Below, in pieces: positions 52,601 to 58,980 of a stretch of 64,000 nucleotides of DNA. Below the pieces are notes generated by a model. That model searched no databases. It had not been told where the DNA came from and saw nothing but the letters and a program-made list of their open reading frames with translations. The translations under genes were made by a program, and so were the position numbers. The DNA is from Luidia sarsii (lineage: Eukaryota > Echinodermata > Asteroidea > Paxillosida > Luidiidae): positions 4,178,547 to 4,242,546 of the forward strand of contig OX465113.1 in the NCBI GenBank assembly GCA_949987565.1, read 5' to 3'. Each line of letters begins with the position of its first letter. Within the stretch, counting starts at the first letter, position 1.

Positions 52601-54973
52601 CTTCTACCTTGTTCAAAGCTCCATGTGACCTGAATCCTGCAAAATCCTGCAATCCTACCTTGTTCAATGCTTCATGTGACCTGAATCCTGCAAAATCCTG
52701 CAGTACTGGCTACTGTGGACCATTGCCTGAATCCCGCAAAATCCTGCACTGAGCTTATGGAGTTTTAGTCCACAACCTGAACAAAGAATCTTTTCAGCTT
52801 AGAACAATGGACCCTTTTTTGAACGGATAATCTCTTGACAAAAGCCACAACGACGTCCGAATTGTTACCAGCATCCTGCATTTTCCTACAGACAAAATTG
52901 CCTTATGCCCTCAATCCTGCACATTCCTACAGTGTGTCAACTATCACGTGCCCTCAATCCTGCAAAATCCTTCTCCAGCACTTTGAAACTAGTAGCCTGC
53001 GTCCTGCATTTTCCTACAGTGACATAAAAACCCTAACATGCTTAATGCCCTTAATCCTGCACAATCCTGCAATGTGTCAACTCTCATGTGCCCTGAATCC
53101 TGCAGAATCCTGCAAAAGGCAAATAGGATTCTGCAGGATTTGGGAAGACAACAAGTCGAAATACAGAACACACATAGTTGTACGACAAAAAAAGCCAATG
53201 ATATAATATAATGCTGAAAAGACACGATATCCCAAACCCACATGATAATGGTGAATACAGAATGACAATGAAAAGACCTATCCAGTCCACCAAATTCAAC
53301 TGTTTGTAAACAAATAAAACAAATAACGCATAGCAAATATTAAATCTATTATACAGCGTAATCAGTTTTTAAAACATCATTTATAATGCTTTTTTTGGAA
53401 GTCTTTCGAAAATCTTGAATAATGTTTGGATCACTTGGATACACGATAAACCCCTTCCGAAGATAGCATCATCATGGTGATAGTGATACCATGGAGGAAG
53501 AAGGGTGACTGATAGTGATGCTGCGAGTGTGACAATCGAGCAAGAAAGCTGCGACCTATGCTGTGAGCCTGTGACCAACCTAATGTAATGACAATGATAT
53601 ACCCCCGGTAAACAAACAGGATAGATAACCAGAATTGGTCTCGAGTTCTCAACTAGTAGAGGTACATTAGTCCGAGTAACTTGGACCCTTACAATCGCCC
53701 TTTTTAAAATAAAATTGAGGAGGTCGGGCGATAGTATTAGTACTAGTAGGGTCCACCCCCAGAACTGTGGGGTTCTACGTCGTCCGCTGCTCTCCCGACC
53801 GGAACCCCACAGATAACTATGCTTTTTTCCCGTAGGCTTCTGTGTAACGTTCACAAGTGCTGTGGCTAGTACGGTATAGTGGCTAGCTGCGAAGACGTAC
53901 AGGGGACCAGACTGCCAGTTGCGGCGCTGCCGTTTGGATCTTGCGACCGAACTGGGAGGTTTTCGAAATCAACACATTTTCGCCACATGGACAGTTGCAC
54001 ACAGGTGCGTGGTATGTAAACCACATTTGCTAGAAATCTTGGGCCAAATGAAGCAGTATTTTATGAGTTATGCTGAACCTGCTGATCCCTATGCCACAGC
54101 ACTTGTGAACGTTACACAGAAGCCTATGGGGAAAAAACATAGTTATCTGTGGGGTTCCGGTCGGGAGAGCAGTGGACGACGTAGAACCCCACAGTTCTGG
54201 GGGTAAGTAGGGTCCATGTTTCTTAGTTAGGAAACACGTGGGTAAAATCTGGGGGTTTCGATCAGGGGTAGTCGCCCGATCTCCTCAAAATAAACGAAAA
54301 AGGGCGATTGTTACTAGGACTAATAGTAATACTATAGTACATAGTATTACATTACTAGTATTAGTAGTACAACTTACAAGTAGTAATATTTTTTCGATTC
54401 ATCTGTTTCCTTTTTTTTTTTTTTGGAGGGGGGGGTTGCAACTACAGTTCTACCACTAGCACTAGTACTACAGTGTCAGTAGTACTAGTACTAGTACTAG
54501 TACTAGTACTAGTAGTACTTATATTAATAAGTTATAGTAATTAGTATGGTAGTACCATGGAGGAAAGAAATACACTAACTTAACTACATCAACACTGACA
54601 GTGACAGTGACCATGCAGTGACAAAGCGCAACCTCAAGTTGAAGGTTCGTCTTGAGGAAATTATAATTTGGATCTATTCTAGATTTGACAATTTTGCTTG
54701 ACAAATTCCTCCCCTCCGACATGTCCGATATGGTCAACTTCGCTCACACCCTCCACGCTCACCACACGCACACACATGTACTGAAGTAGAACGCTAGAAG
54801 TAGAACAGTACTGCCCTACTAATACTATTACTAATATAGAAGTAGAGCTAGGAGATGCATTTCCTCGATTCACTGCACTTACCTGATATAAACAGCACAG
54901 GAAAACCAGAGTGGGTCAGTAAAATTGCAGAGATTCTTGGCTGAATTCGCATGCACCTCTTTGCATACACCAT
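16487..54973 (-). CDS. ovoA: OvoA, ovothiol biosynthesis enzyme (19 coding exons)
   Basis: OvoA joins cysteine and histidine oxidatively (non-haem iron, O2) to give 5-histidylcysteine sulfoxide; its C-terminal domain later methylates the imidazole of 5-thiohistidine to ovothiol A. I joined 19 exons (listed separately) with GT/AG borders and matching phases: 843 codons from the first ATG, 806 from the internal Met38. Order: DinB-like helical domain about residues 65-230, with His107 and the HERIHID motif (His202, His206) as likely iron ligands; FGE/sulfatase-modifying-like domain about 270-560, including MPWDWPV, FGNMWEW and STGDESS; Rossmann methyltransferase about 640-843, with glycine motif LDMHCGCG near 652. 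EgtB lacks this methyltransferase, so OvoA fits better. Oddities: Asp for the usual Glu in HX3HXE, and an Asn/Gly/Ser-rich insert in exon 10. The family and exon chain are firm; the N-terminus is less certain. Confidence 0.95.
16976..17215. mobile_element. Palindromic MITE, second family member
   Basis: Arms of about 95 bp with ACACCATGTGGCA, CTCTTTTGAG and CGTTTCGGGCAGTGTGTACT, inverted around a centre with paired GGAGACT...AGTCTCC. The outer ends match the element at 32779-32918. Confidence 0.7.
17806..17911 (-). CDS. ovoA: ovoA exon 18
   Basis: Found 8.1 kb beyond exon 17: acceptor CTGTAG and donor GTGAGG. It encodes WLLRLWEIIVPNGLVVIVST and ends QLKPQLER, the classical strand-5 segment (W..RLWEI..P.G..V..S) of SAM methyltransferases. 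Phase fits on both sides. Confidence 0.9.
18000..25690. other. ovoA intron between exons 17 and 18 (main part)
   Basis: Largest intron (17912-26016). It contains the 22.4-22.9 kb G-rich repeat, a degenerate GGGTACCAGTGAGG repeat at 23170-23370, TTTAA repeats (23043-23065), a SINE-like B-box fragment (24820-24860) and AT/poly-A runs. No exon of another gene was recognised. Confidence 0.6.
22430..22900. repeat. G-rich tandem repeat GGGATCAGGGT
   Basis: Irregular GGGTAGGGTCAGGGTTG units grade into a pure 11-bp array GGGATCAGGGT (about 22695-22815, eleven units). The plus strand has regularly spaced GGG triplets. Confidence 0.9.
25697..25860. repeat. 47-bp tandem repeat with hairpin arms
   Basis: About three and a half units of GAGAATGAGTATGGCTCTGA + GAAGAGCCAGCAACTGCTTT. 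Each unit carries GGCTCT...AGAGCC, able to form a small hairpin. Confidence 0.75.
26017..26095 (-). CDS. ovoA: ovoA exon 17
   Basis: Acceptor ATGTGTAG and donor GTGAGT. The short exon encodes FTWVPNEIMDHNLVVMQGI plus DRVMNKK, fitting the strand-4 region of the methyltransferase (W.PNE....D.V....DR...P). Phases match exons 16 and 18. Confidence 0.88.
26222..26380 (+). mobile_element. tRNA-derived SINE, best copy
   Basis: The tRNA-like head (26281-26355) has an A-box TAGCTCAGATGG (26290) and B-box GGTTCAAGTTCC (26335). It is followed by the family tail CTTTTCTTTGCCATTTTTCA. The preceding CCCGGCAAAGAGTAGTTGAT is part of the composite repeat. Confidence 0.75.
26575..26965 (-). CDS. Unidentified open frame within an ovoA intron
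   Basis: A continuous minus-strand frame of about 125 codons before a stop at 26575, upstream part lost in repeats. Composition looks protein-like: LLHLFNEIESILNASLDCRS and FRNHHFILWNSVHEFYPMRP, then a Ser/Pro-rich end. I recognise no family. It lies between ovoA exons 16 and 17, which join cleanly without it, so it may be a retroposed gene fragment or chance. Confidence 0.2.
27010..27399. mobile_element. piggyBac-like MITE, copy 1 (nested)
   Basis: TIR AGCCCCTACACAACATTGGT at the left and its inverted copy at the right, both flanked by TTAA. It sits inside a CAATTTCATAGA-type element, whose TTAA-containing GCTTAAGC is the evident target. About 390 bp, no coding capacity. Confidence 0.75.
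27619..27768 (-). CDS. ovoA: ovoA exon 16
   Basis: A 150-bp phase-0 exon, acceptor GGCCAAAG, donor GTAAGA. VLAVDYCEAFLGVAEQLQKE follows motif I directly; the Asp fits the acidic SAM-ribose ligand at the end of strand 2. It ends in VTFKQ. Confidence 0.92.
28372..28634 (-). CDS. ovoA: ovoA exon 15 (SAM motif I)
   Basis: A pyrimidine-rich acceptor ending CACCTCAG and donor GTAAGT. It encodes a variable linker, then AKALDMHCGCGRLSFELSR, the glycine-rich SAM-binding motif I of the C-terminal methyltransferase. The exon is markedly GC-rich compared with the intron DNA. Confidence 0.93.
28721..28994. mobile_element. 274-bp tRNA-like palindrome
   Basis: Two almost identical 127-bp arms, inverted around about 20 bp near 28857. 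Each arm holds a tRNA T-arm and acceptor-like stretch (GCGGGTTCGAATCCCGC followed by CCGAGCTGCC on the plus strand; the left arm as reverse complement). The B-box GGTTCGAATCC is intact on the right arm. No anticodon arm or A-box gives a full cloverleaf, so I call it a tRNA-derived fold-back element, not a tRNA gene. Confidence 0.7.
30042..30204 (-). CDS. ovoA: ovoA exon 14
   Basis: Acceptor TTCAAAG and donor GTACTG. It encodes GGCFFSTGDESSCFARYAFR and RRHFYQHAGFRLV, the end of the FGE-like domain. The usual GGSW is GGCF here. Confidence 0.95.
30706..31083. mobile_element. piggyBac-like MITE, copy 2 (inverted)
   Basis: Same TIRs and TTAA flanks; internal sequence runs opposite to copy 1 (for example TTTGACCTCGACC near the right end). 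About 378 bp. Confidence 0.75.
31266..31312. mobile_element. Solo end of the piggyBac-like MITE
   Basis: Only the terminal 45 bp or so remain (TTTGACCTCGACCAATGTTG up to AGGGGCATTAAG). It lies next to a CAATTTCA-type fragment, as in the nested pair at 27 kb. Confidence 0.6.
31728..31892 (-). CDS. ovoA: ovoA exon 13
   Basis: A 165-bp phase-0 exon, acceptor TTGCTAG, donor GTGAGC. It encodes GFYDVFGNMWEWMEDHFNGL, the most conserved FGE-fold motif (G..D..GN.WEW), and ends FDGRHNVIL. Confidence 0.96.
32047..32220 (-). mobile_element. SINE copy with composite body
   Basis: Tail AAAGTTTTCTTTGCCATTTT (minus), a degraded head, then CCCTGGCAAAGACTAGTTGA and CTGGAGTTACAGGGCAG. Confidence 0.5.
32779..32918. 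mobile_element. Palindromic MITE, TIR GTTTGCTGTGACACCATG
   Basis: Two arms of about 60 bp, inverted around AAAATCAGAG. Subterminal AAATTCTCTTTTGTGAGTAA and CGGTTCTTTTCGGAACC are shared with 16976-17215 in diverged form. Confidence 0.7.
33184..33276 (-). CDS. ovoA: ovoA exon 12
   Basis: A 93-bp phase-0 exon, acceptor GGTTCAG, donor GTACAA. It encodes 31 residues ending NTNLAYCTNT, which leads into PVNLYPPN of exon 13, as in other OvoA proteins (N.NL.YGS..PV). Confidence 0.9.
33425..33570 (-). mobile_element. SINE body fragment
   Basis: GGTAAAGATAGTTGACTATT and the CCCGGAGATATATGACAG block on the minus strand match the bodies at 2.3 and 32.1 kb; the tRNA head is missing or decayed. Confidence 0.45.
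33664..33811 (-). CDS. ovoA: ovoA exon 11
   Basis: Acceptor TTGGTAG and donor GTACTA. It encodes EEIDMPWDWPVAVNMHEAKA and KGPEYRVMTEAEHN, hallmark OvoA/FGE segments. Confidence 0.95.
33859..34238. mobile_element. piggyBac-like MITE, copy 3
   Basis: Same orientation as copy 1, about 90% alike. The left flank keeps TTAA, the right has decayed to TTAG. Confidence 0.7.
35212..35404 (-). CDS. ovoA: ovoA exon 10 with Asn/Gly/Ser-rich insert
   Basis: Acceptor ATCACTAG; donor GTGCTT, the weakest donor in the gene but required by phase. The first part (CLSNCGGVLAGYSHC) looks like a cysteine-bearing animal-type insert. About 35 residues of imperfect NGNSNGYSNG repeats follow, encoded by a GCCGTTGCTGTT-like minisatellite on the plus strand. 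It ends in TKY-R and joins LRTTCEEID of exon 11. Bacterial OvoA passes almost directly from the preceding strand to this motif. Confidence 0.85.
35227..35335. repeat. Coding minisatellite inside ovoA exon 10
   Basis: Imperfect 6/12/18-bp units of GCCGTTGCTGTT type (plus strand) encode the Asn-Gly-Ser-Tyr repeat of OvoA. The frame is preserved throughout. Confidence 0.8.
37886..37960 (+). mobile_element. SINE fragment
   Basis: GGCCGGATAGTTCAGATGGA (A-box like) runs to CAAAGTTTTCTTTGCCAATT with an internal deletion that removes the B-box. Confidence 0.5.
38370..38533 (-). CDS. ovoA: ovoA exon 9
   Basis: Acceptor GTCCCAG and donor GTACAC. It encodes FQASQYLITNQEFLAFVESG and KEGWQWRNFRKVMHPVFWV, the start of the FGE/sulfatase-modifying-like fold. 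Residues 275-329 in the long numbering. Confidence 0.95.
39102..39219 (-). CDS. ovoA: ovoA exon 8
   Basis: Acceptor GTTTCAG and donor GTATGT. It encodes the bridge from the DinB-like to the FGE-like domain, including FPSYGWDNEYPE, a conserved OvoA stretch (YGWDNEYG in bacteria). Confidence 0.94.
39605..39731 (-). CDS. ovoA: ovoA exon 7 (HX3H iron motif)
   Basis: Acceptor CTCTGCAG; donor GTAATC (weaker than its neighbours). It encodes GFAHERIHIDTSSVLIQQLP. His202 and His206 are the HX3H pair. The residue two after the second His is Asp (codon GAC), where the family motif HX3HXE has Glu. Confidence 0.94.
40289..40429 (-). CDS. ovoA: ovoA exon 6
   Basis: A 141-bp phase-0 exon with acceptor ATGGCAG and donor GTGAGT. 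It encodes 47 residues beginning ENYRMGG and ending TMESPW, with the WPALEEVVEYRRKVR helix typical of OvoA. Confidence 0.94.
40768..41411. mobile_element. Non-autonomous DNA transposon with possible gene relic
   Basis: Begins TAGACCGGTCTTACTGACGT and ends GATGGGTCTA; inner TIR blocks CCATCTTGGA (near 40818) and TCCAAGATGG (near 41364) are inverted. A plus-strand frame (to 41007) contains SAYYSSLDGNSKARYDDILG, then a stop after DPYTINL. This resembles the first conserved segment of transposon-borne proteins in marine invertebrates, but I cannot name the superfamily. Likely a deletion derivative; flanks suggest a TA target site. Confidence 0.45.
41511..41900. mobile_element. Diverged relative of the 51.4-kb MITE
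   Basis: Begins CCATATTTCCACTGGA and ends with an inverted AAGTGGGAACGACGG; the subterminal CCGAGATGATGGTTA is inverted near the other end (ACCATCATCTCGGT). It shares these motifs with 51447-51804. Confidence 0.5.
42427..42495 (-). CDS. ovoA: ovoA exon 5
   Basis: A 69-bp phase-0 exon with acceptor TTTTCAG and donor GTGAGG. It encodes GRLHPEFEMLFETGVDEQSW, the conserved linker of the DinB-like domain (FE.GVDE.SWDD). Confidence 0.93.
43956..44068 (-). CDS. ovoA: ovoA exon 4 (first iron ligand His)
   Basis: Acceptor TTCTTCAG and donor GTGGGT. It encodes LRLPLIFYYAHTAVVYWNK; the His (107 in the long numbering) matches the first of the three facial His ligands of OvoA/EgtB iron centres. That assignment follows from family alignment by eye. 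Confidence 0.93.
45146..45252. mobile_element. Single arm of the palindromic MITE
   Basis: GGGCAGAGTACACACTGCCC through CATGGTGTCACTGCAAAC matches the right arm of 16976-17215; the opposite arm is degraded (ATACCATGTCAG near 45110). Confidence 0.55.
47274..47456. mobile_element. Second copy of the CAATTTCATAGAGC MITE
   Basis: Ends GGGGTCCAATTCATAGAGCT and AGCTCTATGAAATTGGGCCC are inverted. The inside is shorter and diverged relative to 49577-49818. Confidence 0.6.
47689..47875. mobile_element. Small TIR element TAGACC...GGTCTA
   Basis: Starts TAGACCTTTTTCACGTGACG and ends GGTCACGTGGGTGAAAGAGG + TCTA, an inverted pair. Contains half of the GGAGG palindrome seen near METTL7. The outer TAGACC and subterminal TGACGTCA also begin the element at 40768. 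Confidence 0.55.
49577..49818. mobile_element. MITE-like element, TIR GGGGCCAATTTCATAGAGC
   Basis: Left end GGGGCCAATTTCATAGAGCC then GCTTAAG; the right end is its inverted copy (CTTAAGTGGCTCTATGAAAT then TGGGCCC). Related copies lie at 47274-47456 and, split by another element, at 26995-27600. Confidence 0.65.
49955..50015 (-). mobile_element. SINE head fragment
   Basis: On the minus strand: a TGTGTACC...GGTCCCTGGTTCAAGTCC sequence with a clear B-box, and the AAAGTTTCCTGTG tail start. Confidence 0.5.
50222..50352 (+). mobile_element. SINE copy, degenerate
   Basis: CCCCAGCAAAGACTAGTCTA, then a tRNA-like head with GAGGTTCAGCCTCC in the B-box position; ends near a C-run and an AAATA-rich stretch. 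Confidence 0.55.
50812..50876 (-). CDS. ovoA: ovoA exon 3
   Basis: Acceptor TTTGCAG and donor GTAAGT. It encodes EALEYFENSYSINESLF, the first helix of the DinB-like domain, where bacterial OvoA has a Tyr/Phe-rich helix before LF. Phase 2 in, phase 1 out. Confidence 0.88.
51447..51804. mobile_element. MITE-like element, TIR AAAGC.GC.TTTCCACT
   Basis: Ends AAAGCCGCGTTTCCACT and AGTGGAAATGCAGCTTT are inverted copies (15 of 17 match). The interior has further inverted ACCGAGACGATGGTT-like blocks and no transposase. Confidence 0.6.
52108..52207 (-). CDS. ovoA: ovoA exon 2
   Basis: Acceptor CTGCTAG precedes 52207 and donor GTGAGT follows 52108. The exon encodes a stretch containing MDPLNVLTG, which resembles the usual OvoA N-terminus, so Met38 is the alternative start. 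It leaves two bases that complete a Glu codon with exon 3. Confidence 0.8.
52330..53150. repeat. Degenerate tandem repeats in ovoA intron 1
   Basis: From 52330 to about 52530 the sequence repeats variants of CATCATGACATAATGAAATGA. From about 52570 to 53130 it repeats CCTGAATCCTGCAAAATCCT at irregular spacing, ending with an inverted GGATTCTGCAGGATT near 53128. Not coding; several chance open frames cross it. Confidence 0.7.
53690..54313. mobile_element. Large fold-back (inverted-repeat) element
   Basis: Arms at about 53690-53870 and 54092-54313 are inverted copies. Each contains CAATCGCCCTTTTT at the outer side, then a stretch with CCCCACAGTTCTGGGGG, and the inner part with GTGAACGTTACACAGAAGCC. 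The spacer is about 220 bp. An open frame spans the spacer and right arm but resembles no protein I know. It looks like a non-autonomous fold-back transposon. Confidence 0.6.
54475..54518. repeat. TACTAG microsatellite
   Basis: About seven tandem TAGTAC units. CTAGTA-rich scraps also surround it (54300-54380, 53735). Confidence 0.85.
54883..54973 (-). CDS. ovoA: ovoA exon 1 (possible N-terminal extension)
   Basis: An open frame from ATG at 54973 to a GTAAGT donor after 54883 gives 30 codons plus one base. It reads in frame into exon 2. The peptide is Arg/Lys-containing with a hydrophobic second half (LFIS), so it could be a targeting presequence. If translation starts at the Met in exon 2, this exon is 5' UTR. 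The CDS status is therefore uncertain, but the donor site is strong. Confidence 0.55.
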
Positions 54974-55497
54974 GTACAGTACACGTACACACTGACCGAG
55001 CGCCGGCTAATGTTTGTGTGCACTTGCAACGCGACTGACACGAGCTAATAATGTTGCCAGCTCGGTAAGTTTCCAGCGTGTTATATAATTGGTTAGTGCC
55101 AGACCCCGACTACGCGTCAGTCACCGAAGACTGCAATACTAGACCAGGCTTCGATTTACACGCGAGCCTACGGAAGCCACAGACTAGCGGCTACTCGCGA
55201 TCTCACGTAAACGCCCGTGTGATGTCCCCCCCCACTCAGCCGTAACCGGTCATTGACAGGTGGATGGCCATTTGCGCACGCGCAGACAGATCTTGGGGGG
55301 GGGGGGTGGTCCTCTTGGCATGGACGCTTGGCGGACGTGACCCCAAGCACGCATGGTTCGGGCTTTGTTTCCTTGACGATCGACTGAGCGCTGAAGAAAA
55401 AATTCCCCGTACGAGACCACGATGAGTGAGACGCTGTGCGACTGGATCCACTGGCAACGGATCCAAATCGGCAGTGCATCCCGGATATCCGAATGCT
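54974..55497. other. Region between ovoA start and the duplication
   Basis: The ovoA 5' flank. It contains the TATA-like element and a GC-rich patch with CGCACGCGCAG near 55275 and a poly-G run near 55300. A long minus-strand open frame crosses it into the duplicated block, but it runs through palindromes and resembles no protein I know, so I do not call it coding. Confidence 0.5.
55081..55092 (-). promoter_or_regulatory. TATA-like element upstream of ovoA
   Basis: On the minus strand TATATAA (55087-55081) lies about 110 bp before the first ATG of ovoA and directly follows a CCAAT pentamer (55092-55088). A start site some 30 bp downstream would give a short 5' leader of roughly 70-80 nt. CCAAT normally sits further from TATA, so only the TATA-like part is suggestive. 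This is inference from position; no transcript evidence is available. Confidence 0.3.
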
Positions 55498-55619
55498 GCA
55501 CAGGCTATGATCATCGAGCTGAAAAATTGCTATAAAATGTTTTATGATGGATGAAAAACATTGCCTGTAGACACTAGTAATGCGAGCAGTGGTTCCTATA
55601 GACTCGTGTGTTAAATCAC

Positions 55620-55677
55620 GGAGGTAGAGGAGCTCCTCTACCTCCATGGTTAAATCATGGAGGAATAATTCCTCCAT
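55620..55677. repeat. Two adjacent short palindromes (GGAGG...CCTCC)
   Basis: A perfect 26-bp palindrome at 55620-55645 (centre GAGCTC) is followed by a 23-bp near-perfect palindrome at 55655-55677 (CATGGAGGAAT on the left arm). Both are repeated in copy B 3,483 bp downstream. Related hairpins occur at 56144-56170 and 41193-41215. Confidence 0.7.
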
Positions 55678-55782
55678 GGTTAAATGAATTGCGAAGCCAT
55701 ACCCTAGTACTAGTAGCGGACCTAAATCATTGGGCGAACCCGAACTGGGCCATCGGAGCGACTGGAATACAACATTATTTTC

Positions 55783-56125
55783 ATTACAATTACTTTTAAG
55801 ATAGAGAGGTCCTGCTGAGATGAGATGGAAATGCCCCGGCCCTCTAATCGGTGGCCATTTTTTCAAGCCATCATTTCATGCTACATCGCTGCGCTCATAC
55901 GCATGAAAAACAGTTAAAGTATTAATGGGACGCCATAAGAAGGACATAGGGCACTGGTTTTAAGACTATTTATTACAGCATGGGATAATATGGTGGCACA
56001 CAAACATTATTTTCATTAGAAATGAAGGGGTTGTTTTCATTACAATTACTTTTAAGATCGAGGTCCTGCTGAGATGAGATGGAAATGCCCCGGCCCTCTA
56101 ATTGGTGGCCATTCTTCCAAGCCAT
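55783..56125 (+). repeat. Internal direct repeat in METTL7 upstream region
   Basis: About 92 bp beginning CATTACAATTACTTTTAAGA and ending CCAAGCCATCA occurs twice, near 55783-55875 and 56034-56125, about 95% alike. The duplication block carries both, so the window has four copies. Confidence 0.75.
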
Positions 56126-56587
56126 CACTACATCAGTATTATCACGGAGGAATAGCTTCTTATTCCTCCATGATATATTTACCAATCTGTTTGCCGCATC
56201 ATACCATGATCATATCTGTGTGCCTGCATGAATCGCTGTGTGTGTGTGTGTGGGGGGGGGGGGGGTATATACATGTACACAACACGAGTCGTATTGTAAT
56301 ACACGTGCATGTACATTACATCATGATTATAATAATTATAGACTGCGCAAATTTACTGATTGGTCGAGTTACGTCCTTCACTGGCCGCCGTACAGGCCCC
56401 GGCCGCCCCCGACGGCCGACACGCCTCTCCCAGACGCGAATTAGTATGTCAACACAAACTTGTTGACACATTATATGTAATATACATGTAGATAAGACTT
56501 GAAGATTTGCCCAGTGGTATTACCGTGGAAGTACCGAAGCTGGAAGCCATATGTGTGTAAAACGTTCAGTCAATGGTGACTGTTATA

Positions 56588-56629
56588 ACCAAGGAGGAAT
56601 TAGGCGAGTTCGCCTAATACCTCCTTGGT
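56588..56629. repeat. 42-bp palindrome ACCAAGGAGG...CCTCCTTGGT
   Basis: Arms of about 20 bp around GTTC with one mismatch; the same hairpin is at 60068-60109 in copy B. A related half (ACCAAGGAGGTATTAGGCGA) occurs inside the small element at 47689-47875. Confidence 0.7.
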
Positions 56630-58368
56630 GTAACCTTGGTGTAACCATATGGAGCAAGGAAATGGCCCGCCTAGCTATTACCTCCTTTTGTGTAAGGATG
56701 GTGTACGTAACCGTCTCTTTTGAGGAGGGCCAGGGGTGAGTGACCATGAATTATGTAATAACCACCGTGACATGGCAGGTTTGGGCAAGCTATAAGTTCC
56801 TCACAAGGGCGGTGCTTCAACAAGCCTTTGTGCAGACAACTACCTGTAAATCGATTTCTCACTGTATGTAGTATTAGTAAAAGAGATGTGGACAAACAAT
56901 CCAGTCCTACCAAAATATCTCAGGGTTTTTGTGGCTAGAAAGTGTAATACATGTATTTGGATTATCGTCGCTCAGATTCTTTTGAAATAATGTCGGTGTT
57001 CTTAGATGACTGTTTACAACAAAAATACCGCGGGTAACACTGGGCAAGGTCGATCCGCGCATGGGTTAGTGGGTAGATAACCGCAGTGGTGGGTAAAACC
57101 TAATTAACCTGACCATGCACAAACGCACGAGACGTCGCCTCGCCGCACTAGACTTCCCTTCATCTATGGTTAAACTTGTTAAACTGACCTGGTCAATTTA
57201 TAACCATGATTTAACCGGGCAGAATTCAGTTAATCGGCTCGGCATCGCACCCCTATGTAGGACGATCCTGCATGGAGATCACCGGGAGCTTGGTCCGGCA
57301 GGGGTTCACTTTGTTGTTTTTTTTGTGTAAATTGATTCGGAAGATTTAGGACTTTGAATGTGGCCTTCATTCGGCGGGCGTTGTGAGTGGAGCTATATAT
57401 AGGATGCCAGTTCCCAAAATCCCTCCAGGACACATTTTTACCCCTGTGGGTAATTAGCGGAACATCTTATATAATCGGTTAAGAACACACACGCACAAAC
57501 ATGAGAGATGAAGGTCCAAATATCAATTATAGTTAAAACAACCGAGTCATTATTTTGTGTGAATATTTCTATGGTGGCGCAGGTAGGTTTTTTTTTTTTT
57601 TTTTTACAGCCGCGTTCCGTGGGAGTTCCATTTATAGCGGTCTGAAACAAGAGGTTTATGGAGGGAGGAAAGGGCGCCACCATATGGCGCGTCGGGAACA
57701 TCCGCCCAACAGATACAGAACGGATTTTTTTTGTATGACTCCATGCACGCATTATTTTCTTGTACAGGAGCCTCTCAGATTCGGCTATGGTAATTCTGAG
57801 AGTGGGTACATGTATTTTGCCAATTAGCATCAGAACAAATCACGCGATTTTCTCAAAGCGATTGCTTCCATTCCCGGGTCACTTCCTTCAACATGTACTT
57901 CAATAACTAAATACCGAAAAGTTAATGGTTTTCCGTCCCAAATTTCCCGCTCTGCACAAAATTCGAAGCACTAAACGCCCAGGTGTCTCAGGGTTAATTC
58001 CCTGTACTATGTATTGGTTGATTAGCCCCTATAAAGAGTCCTCATTAAAAACTTAAAAACTGTATATAATATCTATATGATAGTCTACGCCGGGACGACT
58101 GTTTTGACATTATTTAGTGTGCTGCACCAATATAGGTTCTTCAAAAATGAATCCCCAATTTTTCCGCAAATAACGGCATCTACGGTATCCTGCAGAAGCC
58201 CACTGTTTAATGGTGGGCTACAAATTTCCATTTATTTCCTACTGATGTCCTAACTGAGCCCCCGTATCTAACAGTTTCCCTATCCCGCTATGCGTGGCAC
58301 TACTTCAAGGCTGTCGTCAGGCAAAGTGGCGGCTAAGTCGGTGATCGGAAACACCACAAATTAATTGT

Positions 58369-58917
58369 ATGACGACGATGGTGAACATGGACCAAGCCGT
58401 GGAGTGGGTGACCGAAAATGGTGGGACAGTTCTGCTGGTCTTCGCCGTGATCTTGGCTCTTCATCTGCTGATATTAGCCGTCCAACCCTATGCCTTCGCT
58501 GCCTTCATGGCCTGGTTCACGCCGAAATACAGCGCGTCCATGGACGGCTACAAGGAGGAGCTTTTCCGAGACATGGGGCAGCTTCGCCGTGCGGCGTCGA
58601 CCGGGGGGAAGGGGGAGAGCCGCCCGCTGGCCATCCTGGAGCTGGGCGTAGGCACGGGCACCAACTTCAAGTTCTACCCCGAGGGCTCAACCGTGGTGGG
58701 CGTGGAGCCCAACCCCAACTTCGCCGGCTACGTGGCCAAGAGCGCCTCCGAGAGCTCGGGCAGGGTTCGCCTGGAGCGCACGGTGGTGGCAAAGGCCGAG
58801 AACCTGCGCGGTCTGGTGGACGACAGCAGCGTGGATGCGGTTGTTGTCACTCTGGTCCTGTGCAGTGTGGACGACGTGGGCGCCGTGGTCGGGGAAGCCA
58901 AGCGAGTGCTTAAGCCA
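58369..58917 (+). CDS. METTL7-like exon 1, duplicated copy A (partial gene)
   Basis: Same 549-bp exon as copy B with an intact reading frame and GTAAGT donor, but no exon 2 before copy B. It could splice over copy B to the exon at 62887 and give the same protein from a second promoter. Unspliced, it reads to a stop at 59037 through intron and the duplication junction (222 residues), losing the C-terminal half. Whether it is used is unknown. Confidence 0.8.
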
Positions 58918-58980
58918 GTAAGTGGTTCTCTCCGTCCTCTCTCTCCCCCTGCCACGGTCTCCCTCTCCACCTCTTCATCA

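Larger units (their letters stand above)
55498..58980 (+). repeat. Tandem duplication, copy A (METTL7 upstream region + exon 1)
   Basis: This 3.48-kb block is repeated directly behind itself (58981-62458). Both copies begin GCACAGGCTATGATC and end CCACCTCTTCA. The only difference I found is length in a poly-G run after a GT repeat (near 56250 and 59735; offset changes from 3483 to 3480). Copy A contains the upstream region and first coding exon of the methyltransferase gene, but no second exon. Three extra bases (tca) sit at the junction. Confidence 0.95.

Noticed and set aside
55168..55866. 232-codon minus-strand frame across the duplication boundary
   Set aside because: Runs through palindromes and the breakpoint, no motif; the same frame in copy B stops early after the junction.
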